The position numbers were made by a program, and so were the translations under genes. The notes beneath the pieces are model-generated. The model did not search any database and had not been told where the DNA came from. It was given only the letters and a program-made list of their open reading frames with translations. This document shows, piece by piece, positions 9,819 to 18,606 of a stretch of DNA of 64,000 bases. Source of the stretch: Poa pratensis (taxonomy: Eukaryota > Streptophyta > Magnoliopsida > Poales > Poaceae); assembly GCA_947311845.1 (NCBI GenBank), contig CAMZMU010000063.1, positions 125,834,914-125,898,913 of the forward strand, in the 5' to 3' direction. Positions within the stretch are counted from its first letter, which is position 1, and each line of letters starts with the position of its first letter.

Positions 9819-12493
9819 CTACAGACTCCGACTGGGAACGGCTCTTCCTAGCAGCCAACTCTGCAGCTTTGGCAATCCTCCTCGAAGGTGGCGACCAACT
9901 TCGCAGCTAGCTGGCTCGCCTGCACCTTCACACCGCTAAGGGACGCGGTCCTGCCATCAGGCTTCCGAGGGAAGTCGCTGACAACCTTCTCAAAATCACC
10001 TACGACTTGGTGACCAAGAAGTAGCTGGAAAGTGAGCTCGGAGCCGCGTACCGTCTGCGCGCGCGTGAAGTCCGCCAGGACATTCGAATTGCCTTCGAAT
10101 GGAGCCGCGAGTGCGTCAACAGCAGCTGGTGGCGGCTTGCTGGGAAAGATACTCCGGTGCACAGTCGCTAAGGCCTCCGTCGACTTCTGCAGTGCCGCCG
10201 TCGACTGCTGCAGCGCTGCCGATGCATACGCGCAGACGCGGTCGACGAAGCCAACAGCCTCCGCCAAGCCGACACTCTCGCTGGAAGTCCCTTCTGGAGG
10301 AGCACCTCCGCAAGTCTCTGTTCAAAAGAAATCCACACCCGTAAGACGTCAGAAGTCGAGAAAGGCAAAGTAGGCACTGAGCCGAAAAACTTACTTCCAA
10401 CAACATCTGCGAGTGCGAGCAAGCGGTCGACCTGGGTCTTCTCCAGAGCATCCCGAGCTTGTTCCCGCTCTTGGGCTTCACCCAGCGACTTCTCCAGCTC
10501 CGCGACCCGCGTCTTCATGCTCTCCTTCTCGCCTACGGATCAACGGAGCAAAGTTAGCAATAAAGGCAGTCGAAGCACCCCTCGAACACAAGGGTTCACA
10601 CTTACTATTCGCTTGCTCCAGAGCAGTGCGGAGCTGATCCCTCTCCTGCTCCATGCGAACGAAGGCTGCGGCTCCCTCCATCTGCTGGCGATAAAATGGC
10701 TGCAGGAAACACAAGACATTAATCTACGCCCGACTATTCTAGTCACGCGCATCTTCGGGGGCTACTCCCATCGGGAGCGCTGTACGCGCACCCGATACAG
10801 ATCTTGCAGAAGGAGTCGAAGAACACTTACATGCTCAAGCAGCCCAGCGTCAACCGGAGTCGCATCAGCAGACCTCTCTGGCATGGCGGAGGTCGAAGCC
10901 TTCAAGGCCAAAACGTCACCCGCCAGAGCCTCCTCTCCGGTCGTCCTCGCAGTCTGCTCGATCATGGGAGCAGAAGTGTGCTCCATCTCACGAGGGGAAG
11001 AAACAGCAGCGCCAGTACGGTCGCTGTGACAAGAAAACTCAATTCAAGGACCCGCAAGTGAAAAAGCACACTCGACAAAAACAAAGCAATGGTTATGCGA
11101 CTAACCTGACGACATCATCATCTTCACTTCCCAAGGAGACGGAGGCCATCCTCGCGAACTCGGTCGGCGGTGCAGAGCCGAGTGGAGGCACGACCAAAGG
11201 TTCAGCCAGGTCACTCGGGTGCCTAGCACCCGAAGAGGACTCGCTCGTCTCTTCCTCGTTCACACCCGCCTCCTTCACAGGCGACGAGGCAGAACCAGAG
11301 TCGCCACCCTTTCGCCTCTGCCGCTTCCGCAGCGGCTCCTCGTCTTCATCATCCTCCTCCAACTCTTCACTCGGAGAGGTGGCGGAGGGAACTTCATCGT
11401 CATCAACCTCGTCCTCAGGGAACTCTGCCTCTTCATGAGGTCCATTCTCCATCAACGGAGGGAGACTGACGTAGCTCGAACGACCCTGTCAGCAAAATGA
11501 AGCGTTCGAGTAAGGCAAAAGGATTCGACAGAAGAAGATACAAGACAAAGCAAACGAAGCTCACCTCAGGCACAGGATTATTAGGCCCATATGGCTCGAC
11601 TGGGCACTTGACGTTGCACGGGTCAGCGGCTCGGAGACTAGTGATGCTCCTCACCTTCGACTCGACTGCGTCATCATCAAGCTCATTGCCAGCATCCTCA
11701 CGCGCCCACATGGGTGGACGCGACTGCGCAGCGGCTGCACCCGAAGCCTGAAGAAGGTGGCGATGAGGTGAATTCCACCCGTCTCGCGCCCGAGACTCTT
11801 CAGAAGGCCACGAAGTAGCGTCAGCAAGGGCTGAGTCGCCTCCCTGTCCTCCTTCGACAGCGGGTGCGCCCACGCGTTCGTCTTCCGCAACTCGCGATCA
11901 GCCGCGAATTCAGGAAGCCCTGCTTGGTCGCACCTGATGTAGAACCACTTCTTCCGCCAGCCCTGGACGGAGTCGGACTTCTTCATCTGGAAGTAGGAGG
12001 TGTCGCCACGCACCTGGATGCCGAAGCCGCCGACTGGGTACACCTGCTTGCTCTTCCCCACGTTCCTCCTGACGAGGAATAGCGACTTCCACAGCAGCCA
12101 GTTGGGGCGATTCCCAGGAAGCACTCGCAGAGCACGAAATAGCTCGCGATGCTCAAGACGCTATTGGGAGTCAGATCGTGGATCTGAATCCCATAAGCAT
12201 ACAAGAGACCACGGACGAAATCGTGGAGGGGGAACCCGAAACCCCGCGGAAGGAAATCCACGAAGCAAACGCGTTCCCCCTCGCGAGGAGCGGGGAATAC
12301 CTCTTTCCCAGGAGCGCGCACCGTCGCCTTGGTCTACCGGCGGCAGCAGCCCCTGCGCGCGGAGGGCCTCGAGGTCGGCCTTCTTCACCGACGATTTGAC
12401 CCAGTCGCCGTCGGGCTTCTTCATCACGCTCGCCTCGGCGGCGGCGACGGCGCCAGCAGCAGCCTTCCCCCTCTTCATCGCGGCCTTGCTCAT
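9819..12493 (-). pseudogene. Antisense element gene 1 (putative gypsy-type transposon protein), spliced
   Basis: The ATG at 12,491-12,493 starts MSKAAMKRGKAAAGAVAAAE. The first exon (to about 11,565) contains FPAPREGERVCFVDFLPRGF, FVRGLLYAYGIQIHDLTPNS and KKWFYIRCDQAGLPEFAADR, matching what I know of the plant 'putative gypsy type transposon' family (PF04195). Further exons with GT/AG ends are at about 11,106-11,485 (acidic), 10,831-11,023, 10,606-10,699, 10,395-10,532 (charged coiled coil) and 9,819-10,317. Frameshifts are visible near 12,325, 12,115 and 11,790 in exon 1 and near 9,880 in the last exon. The protein is encoded against the transcription direction of the retrotransposon; its promoter would sit near 12,500-12,700. 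Role unknown. Confidence 0.7.
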
Positions 12494-12927
12494 GGAGGGT
12501 GAGACTAGAAGCTGACAGAGAGCACGCAGCGCAACAATGGCGGAACAGAAGCAGTGGAGACGATGAAGGAATGGGGATGGATGAACTGTTCACCGCCGCG
12601 GTGAAAATTATATACCGCGCGGTCAGTCAATCCTGGCCATCCCTGCTGAAACCGCTCTCCGCAACATCATCTGGCCGTCCACGTGTCGCGCGGAGATAGC
12701 AACCGTCGACGGCCACGCCGCCCACTACGCGCGGGAATCAAGGCGCCATCATCACACCGCGAAATTTTCGCGCCCAACGGTCAGAAAAAAGCGGCAACCG
12801 CTGTCTCCAGTCAATACTGACAGTGGGCCCGCACTGTCACGTCCCGTCGGACACAGAGTGAGCCAGAAAACGTCAGCACTGACGTCAACTGCGCAGGCGT
12901 AGCAAGTACGCCAATGGGCTGATCGAG

Positions 12928-13040
12928 AACTCGAACAGCTCATTCGAGTGCAAAAATATTCAGTAAGCTCTAAGAGCCGAATAAACTCGAACAGCTCATT
13001 CGAGTGCAAGAAGATTCAGTAAGCTCCAAGAGCTGAAGAA
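12928..13040 (+). repeat. Two-copy direct repeat, 56-bp period
   Basis: AACTCGAACAGCTCATTCGA occurs at 12,928 and again at 12,984, each followed by GTGCAA and ATTCAGTAAGCTC. It lies between the antisense gene start and the 3' LTR. Confidence 0.85.
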
Positions 13041-13215
13041 ACTTGTGCAGTAAGCTAAACAGGCCGAATACACAGTAAGTCACGCAAAGCCAGTCGCGAC
13101 TCCAACATGTCGAGTCCCTTCTTTACTCCCATCGGGAGCGGGCTTTTCGACTGAAGAAAAATTGAGTTTAACCTCAATTGCAAGCAATTCAGCTTAATCT
13201 CGGGGGCTACTCCCA

Positions 13216-13240
13216 TCGGGAGCGCTGTTCGCGCTCCCGA
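13216..13240 (+). other. Perfect 10-bp hairpin near 3' LTR
   Basis: TCGGGAGCGC and GCGCTCCCGA pair around the loop TGTTC. A copy with one mismatch is at 10,771-10,795 (loop TGTAC). Both are preceded by CGGGGGCTACTCCCA. Confidence 0.8.
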
Positions 13241-13454
13241 GTGACTCAGAACAATAGCAGTCGAAAAATCACCGACTAAGGCTGTACTCACGTATTTTAC
13301 CCTGGAAGTGACAGTTCGACTAAGGAATCCTCCATAAGCCCTGAACGGCCGGAGTCGACCAATTTTACTCATTCTTTCAGGAACCCGACGGCGTGCCCAG
13401 GAGGAAGGAGTCCTTTACCCGACTCTACGATTCGACTAAGCACTCGGGGGCTCC

Positions 13455-13908
13455 TGTCGTGGGGTCACTCTTCGACTACCCCACGGTGGGGATACCTGGG
13501 TCACGCCAAGCCCATCAGCCTTATGACGAGGGCCCAAGGAAGGCCCAAGGAGGACGACGTGCGGCCCAAGATAGTCGACGCTAGGTCATGCGACCCCGCC
13601 ATGCTTGTAAGCGCCATCGGCACCGTTCACCTGAGACCTAGCCTACCATATAAAGGCTAGGAGGGTCCTTCGTCTAGGGTACGCTCATAGCCGCCACACA
13701 AACCCTAGCGAGATTGCCATCTCGCCATTGTAGCCACAACTCACCATCAATAACCAGACAAGCAGGAAGTAGGGTGTTATCCTCCGGGAGCCTGAACCTG
13801 GGTAAACGCCTTGCTTGTCAGCCGTCGTGATCACCAGCGCTCATCTCTCTCCCCTTCAATCAACCCGGGGTACACAACTCAGGGATTTGCGAAGTCCACC
13901 CCTCGTCA
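13455..13908 (+). repeat. 3' LTR of Gypsy element
   Basis: The 454-bp LTR matches 461-913 except for a C/T at the twelfth base, one extra T near 13,855 and four substitutions in the last 45 bp. TATAAA is at 13,649-13,654. The sequence just upstream, CACTCGGGGGCTCC at 13,441-13,454, stands where a polypurine tract is expected but is only partly purine. Confidence 0.95.
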
Positions 13909-14216
13909 CTACACAAATTAGGTTTTTGGATTGTTGAGTATTTAAACAATTGTTCGATTAAATTAATCCAAGAATAAATCATGAACATGAGGTAAACAGT
14001 GATAATGACATACTGAAATTCTATGATAAAATCATGTACTAGATAAAAAGTAGAAACATCTACACAAATACCTAGTACGGAAAACATGCAAGTAATCAGG
14101 AGGGGGATAAACGTGTACCCTCCAGTAGGCCAGTTGGCCGCAACAGCGGAGGAGGCAGCCTCGTCAGCGATCCTCTTGTCAGCACCAGCCTTCTCGATGT
14201 CGGCGTCGGTGGCCAT
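13909..14216 (-). mobile_element. Copia gag exon 1 and intron
   Basis: The minus-strand ATG at 14,214-14,216 opens a short frame beginning MATDADIEKAGADKRIAD and ending ...NWPTGG at about 14,119, followed directly by a GT donor. The sequence from 14,118 to 13,914 is AT-rich and intron-like. It continues, across the Gypsy insertion, to the TGTAG acceptor at 460-456, after which gag resumes in matching phase. This is the 5' coding end of the same Copia element seen at 1-455. The intron model is inferred from the splice signals and frame agreement. Confidence 0.7.
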
Positions 14217-14503
14217 GGCGAAGAGGAAGGCGACGCGGACGTAGTTGATATAGATGTAGTTGAAGTAGACGAACAGAGGTGAGCAGTCGCGTGGAAGATG
14301 CTCCCCAAAAAGCTAATCGCCCCTCTCCCGTACAGGATGTGGAGAGGCGGGGTTTCGGAGGCCTGCTCTCCGGCAACCGTGTACGCGATCGACGGGATGT
14401 GATCACCGGAAGCAGCAACAGCAAGAGGAACGATGGTGGCGGCGTGAACATATGTATGTGTTGTCTGTCTATTCCGGAGAGGAGCGAACTCTCTGATATA
14501 GGC

Positions 14504-14925
14504 AGCGAGGCAGGCGAGAAGTCCAACATAAACGCACATAATGAATCACAATGAATTCTGGTAACGTCCGTAATTAAGACGAAACGTTTCAACTCGTATT
14601 CATTTCCATTAATGTAGAAACGTTCCAATTGACCGTTCATATTTTTCCTGCGTGACAAAAAGATAACATCGGCTCGATTCCCGCAACCCGCGACGCCTCG
14701 TGACGAGGCGAGTAGAGGCGAGGCGGAGGAGCGCGCGTGTGGAACGTCTCCCTTAACTTCACAGCCAACACCTCATACATGTGAGAGAAGAGCTCACCTT
14801 ATAAACTGGTGTAAATCTCTCCCAACTAGCCATGTGGGACTAAACTCCCAGCATTTGCCACAGCATGGGCGTTTAGGAATTTTCTGAAAATTGTTAGATG
14901 GGCAAAAGCGCACCCTAGAAATTTA
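14504..14925 (-). mobile_element. Copia 5' LTR (approximate ends)
   Basis: Read on the minus strand, the LTR begins near 14,925 with TGTTAAATTTCTAGGG and contains a TTATAA box at 14,799-14,804. It ends close to a primer-binding-site-like TATATCAGAG at 14,491-14,500, which resembles the initiator-tRNA-Met site TGGTATCAGAGC. The stretch GTGGGACTAAACTCCC (14,833-14,849) is typical of Triticeae Copia LTRs. The downstream end is approximate because no second LTR is in the window for comparison. Transcription would run leftward, away from the TASSELSEED2-like gene. Confidence 0.65.
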
Positions 14926-15212
14926 ACAATATTTCAATATGACCTCCAGCTTACGTATCTTGGAGATGAAAGTCAAACCACAACCTCACCAAAACACGGT
15001 TGCATCCGGACATCATCCGTCCGTCCATGGCGCGTCCGTCGGTTTGCAACGGCGTACGTGTGTGTCCACACGCCGTCCACGCCGAGGAGGAAGACGACGA
15101 CGCACTGCAGCCCATGCAATCCGTCCGTCCATTACTCATCTTGTAGTTGTACGTACACTACTCATGGGGGACGCACCCGCGTGTCAGCCGCGCCCGCTGG
15201 CTTCCGGCCTCC

Positions 15213-15219
15213 TATATAA
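15213..15219 (+). promoter_or_regulatory. TATA box of TASSELSEED2-like gene
   Basis: TATATAA lies 86 bp before the chosen ATG, giving an expected transcription start near 15,245. The interval 14,926-15,212 between the Copia LTR and this box holds no other feature I recognise. Confidence 0.7.
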
Positions 15220-15304
15220 CGACGTGGTGCGCTGCCTGGCCAGTCCATCGATCACCACCAGAAGCACGGGCACTACTCCTCCGATCCGCCGCCGACCTCC
15301 AGCC

Positions 15305-16303
15305 ATGACCGCCGTAGAGTTCATGCCCGACAAGACCCACCAGCAGCCTGCTTCCGCCCTCCGTCCAACGACCGCCACCTGGCCGGACACCGCCGGCGCC
15401 ACTAACAACAATGCCGCCGTCGCCGCCATGTCCACGTACCACAGGAGGCTGGAAGGGAAGGTGGCCATCGTGACCGGCGGCGCTCGCGGGATCGGGGAGG
15501 CGATCGTGCGGGCGTTCGTCCGGCACGGTGCGCGCGTGGTGGTCGCGGACATCGACGACGTGGCCGGCGAGGCGCTGGCGGCCGCGCTGGACTGCAGCTA
15601 CGTGCACTGCGACGTGTCCGAGGAGGCCGACGTGGAGCGCGCCGTCGGGTGCTGCGTCGCGCGGCACGGGCGCCTCGACGTGCTCTGCAACAACGCCGGA
15701 GTGCTGGGCCGGCAGCACCCGCCGACGGGCGATGGAAGCAGCAGCGGCAGCATCGCGTCCCTGGACGCCGCGGAGTTCGACCGCGTGCTGCGCGTGAACG
15801 CGCTGGGGGCGGCCCTCGGCATGAAGCACGCGGCGCGGGCCATGCTGCAGAGGCGCGGCGGCGGCGGCGGGAGCATCGTGTCCGTGGCGAGCGTCGCCGG
15901 CGTTCTGGGAGGGATGGGCCCGCACGCGTACACGGCCTCGAAGCACGCGCTGGTGGGGCTGACCAAGAACGCGGCCTGCGAACTCGGGGAGCACGGCATC
16001 CGCGTGAACTGCGTCTCCCCCTTCGGCGTGGCCACGCCGATGCTGGTGAACGCGTGGCGGCACCGCGGGCACGACGGCGACGAGGACGAGGACGGGAGCC
16101 CGGCGGCGCCGAGCGAGGAGGAGTTGGAGAAGACGGAGGAGATGGTGCGCGGCATGGCGACGCTCAAGGGCGCGACGCTGAGAGCCGGGGACATCGCGGA
16201 GGCGGCGCTGTTCCTGGCCAGCGACGAGTCCAGCTACGTCTCCGGCCACAACCTCGTCGTCGACGGCGGCGTCACCACCTCTCGAAACGTCATCGGGCTG
16301 TGA
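15305..16303 (+). CDS. TS2: TASSELSEED2-like short-chain dehydrogenase/reductase
   Basis: This single-exon frame of 332 residues is a classical NAD(P)-dependent SDR. The cofactor motif TGGARGIG is at residues 57-64, NNAG at 129-132, and the catalytic Ser196, Tyr209 and Lys213 (YTASK) are in place. The segments [25 protein letters not shown] and the C-terminus [15 protein letters not shown] closely match my knowledge of maize TASSELSEED2, which is needed for pistil abortion in male florets and has hydroxysteroid-type dehydrogenase activity in vitro. I chose the ATG at 15,305 because it lies 86 bp after a TATA box. The frame is open upstream to 14,939, but that part is promoter. Met42 is an alternative start that keeps the whole domain. 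An acidic insert (DGDEDEDG, 257-264) is of the kind seen in this group. Orthology versus paralogy cannot be settled here. Confidence 0.88.
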   Translation: MTAVEFMPDKTHQQPASALRPTTATWPDTAGATNNNAAVAAMSTYHRRLEGKVAIVTGGARGIGEAIVRAFVRHGARVVVADIDDVAGEALAAALDCSYVHCDVSEEADVERAVGCCVARHGRLDVLCNNAGVLGRQHPPTGDGSSSGSIASLDAAEFDRVLRVNALGAALGMKHAARAMLQRRGGGGGSIVSVASVAGVLGGMGPHAYTASKHALVGLTKNAACELGEHGIRVNCVSPFGVATPMLVNAWRHRGHDGDEDEDGSPAAPSEEELEKTEEMVRGMATLKGATLRAGDIAEAALFLASDESSYVSGHNLVVDGGVTTSRNVIGL

Positions 16304-16929
16304 TCGAGGGAAGTCAAACCCAAACCCCATTGGAGGGAGTACGTGCGAGTGTCACGATCGAGTACAGCTCGATCGGCCGCAGTGGGCCAACCCACCTGTG
16401 TACTTAATTACTACTTAGCTTTGGTACTAGTAGCCCTGGTAATTAATTAGCAGCTGGTTATTCGATCCATCTGCTGATTGAGTGCTTTCTTCATGTGGTG
16501 ATCCATGGATTGGAGAATGATCTGTGATGATTCGGATGGTTTTATTCTTCTTTATTCGTCTTGGCAGATCGAAAAGAGTTCACTAATCAACTCATCCTTC
16601 CTGTTTGGGAACTGACGGTGGAGACAGGTAAGTCAAAGATGCAGAGGAACTGTATATTCAGTGTCTGAGGATGCCACTGAAATGACAGAGTGTTCTGTCC
16701 TTGTCCCGAATGGTTCAGGGTCACTTTGCGATCCAACTTCATTATCTTAGTTTATTGGCGAACTGCTGCGGGTATCAGCCGCCTTGAACACAATGAAAAC
16801 ATAAGAAAACACAATGAAATAATAATAATAATAACAGGTCCTAAACAAACACCATGAAACATCATTGTCTGTCGCCGAGACCGCGTAAATAGAAAGGAGT
16901 ATTGCACACCGACTCAAAGGAATCATAGT
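16304..16929. other. TS2-like 3' UTR and unassigned intergenic DNA
   Basis: The 3' flank of the dehydrogenase is AT-rich. No further gene or repeat end was recognised. Confidence 0.5.
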
Positions 16930-17178
16930 GCCAGAACTACACAAAAACGATAGTATCATCTGCTCCGGACTTTCTCCTCCGCCGTGTTGCGTTGAGAGGT
17001 TTTGGTGTCGGCCTTGGTTGGTTGAGCAACTTGGTCGTCGACCCGTGTGGGGCGCGGCCTCGGGGCCGGCATGGTTTGTTTCGTGTTGTATCTTTTTCTT
17101 CTTAGGCCTTGTCTTTCATATTTGTTCCTACTTTATCAATGTAAAGGCAAAACTTTTGTCTGGTTTCAAAAAAAAAAA
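16930..17178 (+). mobile_element. LINE-like 3' end with A11 tail (probable)
   Basis: The segment ends TTTATCAATGTAAAGGCAAA ... TGGTTTC followed by 11 A (17,168-17,178), the form of a non-LTR retrotransposon 3' UTR in grasses. No coding part and no clear target duplication were found, so the 5' limit is a guess. Confidence 0.45.
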
Positions 17179-17303
17179 TGCATGTACTAGGTCTAGATGG
17201 TCCTCAGAAGATTAAAGTCCGGTCTTTTTGCTTTCTTCGACTTGCCTGGCTAGGGCGCGTGTTTTATCTTTTCTTTTTGCCGAAGTGAGGGAACGTTCTC
17301 TCA

Positions 17304-17304
<1 letters not shown>

Positions 17305-17336
<32 letters not shown>
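17305..17336 (+). repeat. Homopolymer of 32 C
   Basis: An uninterrupted run of C forms the left edge of duplicated module A. The equivalent place in module B (about 20,640-20,660) is C-rich but mixed. Confidence 0.95.
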
Positions 17337-18606
17337 TTCACCCTCCCCGTTGTCAGAGGGCACGACCGAGTGAAGCCTGGTCGGCGACGGTGACAGGGCC
17401 TTCTCGTCCGCCGAAGGGGTCGATGCGGGGCCCTCACCGGGTATCAGCCGCCTTCGACGAATTTGACTCGGCATACAACATGACGGGCAACAAACCTTAG
17501 CATGCATAAAAAGACAACGAAAAAAATTAAATGATCCAAAATTAGGCTATGTCCTAGCAAGAGTAAATTACAAAAAAGCACCATAACTAGGAAAATGTCA
17601 ACAAAGATCTAATAAACCAGGACTAGGCTATGGATGGTTCTCATGCCGATTGCGTCGGTCGCTTTCCGAATGATTCCGAAAATTGGAAATAGAGCTCTGA
17701 CGAATGCAGCACTTTATTTTTCAAAATAAAAAGGGTATTTTGAAACTCCCAAAAAATCTTTAAAAATGTAGATGCACATATAGATCCGCAGTATGCAATT
17801 TTTCATCATTGTATATTGTCAGCTCACTGTACACAATAAGAAAGACAAAGTGTATCAGAACAGGTTTACTGTTTGTTTTTATGGAGCCACAAATTTATCT
17901 ATTTTATGTAGCCTACAAATTAACGCATTTTTAGTAAAAGTTTACATATATGTGGAATCTTTTTTGGAAAATTCTGCAACTGATTTTTTTTTTGTATTTC
18001 TGAAAAAAAAAAGTACGCCATGTAGCGCAGGAGCTATGTCATCGTACTTTCTGATTAAAATGCGTTTGTCTTCTGATGCCGGTAGCGTCAGTCACATGAA
18101 TGGATACAGAAAAAGATGAAATGAGAATGGACGGATGGCAGGAGAGTGTATTCTTAAAAGCCGCCGAGTGTGCCAAATGGATGCCGAAACTCGAAACTGA
18201 CGCTAGAAATTTGGACAGCGAACGGGGACCAGGAAAGAAGACTTTGCTAATTGCTACACTAGCAGGGTTAACAAAATTATCAGCAAGTTGTCTTGGCAGA
18301 CAGAGAGACGCTTCCTATTCGGTTCTTTCCCCTGCTCATGCTTCCCGGATGATTACATACATGAACGAATGTAATGAAAAGAGGCCAACACAAGTCACAG
18401 TGGTTTGGAAACAGGGAGAAGAAAGGCGCGCCGATCCAGGAAGTTACAAAATGGACCTGAAAATAAAGGCTCTCACGCTGTACTCTTCCTATTCTCCAGC
18501 TCAAGTTCAGACCAGTGATCACTTCAGTTTTCACGCTGTACTCTTCCTATTCTTCAGCTCTCACGCTGAGGATACATGCATCGGGGGATCTCATCTTGTT
18601 GTGTTT
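17337..18606 (+). repeat. Duplicated non-coding module, copy A
   Basis: The copy runs from GTTGTCAGAGGGCACGACCG through GGAGCCACAAATTTATCTAT to ATGCATCGGGGGATCTCATC. It matches copy B (20,650-22,240) in order over its length, except that B has about 510 extra bases at 20,946-21,455. Part of it (18,371-18,450) also matches copy C near 33,671. No conserved open frame runs through both copies, so I regard it as non-coding flank of the WI12 genes. Confidence 0.85.

Larger units (their letters stand above)
461..13908 (+). mobile_element. Gypsy (Tat-like) LTR retrotransposon, full length, degraded
   Basis: Two near-identical LTRs (461-913 and 13,455-13,908) start TGTCG and end CGTCA. They are flanked by the 5-bp target duplication CTACA (456-460 and 13,909-13,913). 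Between them are a primer binding site, gag, protease, RT, RNase H and integrase on the plus strand, a tandem array, and two antisense spliced genes. Integrase after RNase H defines Gypsy. The absence of a chromodomain and the antisense genes after pol point to the Tat lineage. The LTRs differ by 5 substitutions and one 1-bp indel (about 1.1%). At the commonly used grass rate of 1.3e-8 per site per year this suggests roughly 0.4 million years. The element is inserted at the 3' splice site of the Copia gag intron. Confidence 0.95.

Noticed and set aside
14939..15304. Upstream in-frame extension of the TASSELSEED2-like frame
   Set aside because: It precedes the TATA box at 15,213 and has no family similarity, so it is promoter and 5' UTR.
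15212..16330. 372-codon open frame antisense to the dehydrogenase
   Set aside because: High GC content in the sense gene removes stops on the other strand; the translation has no domain character.
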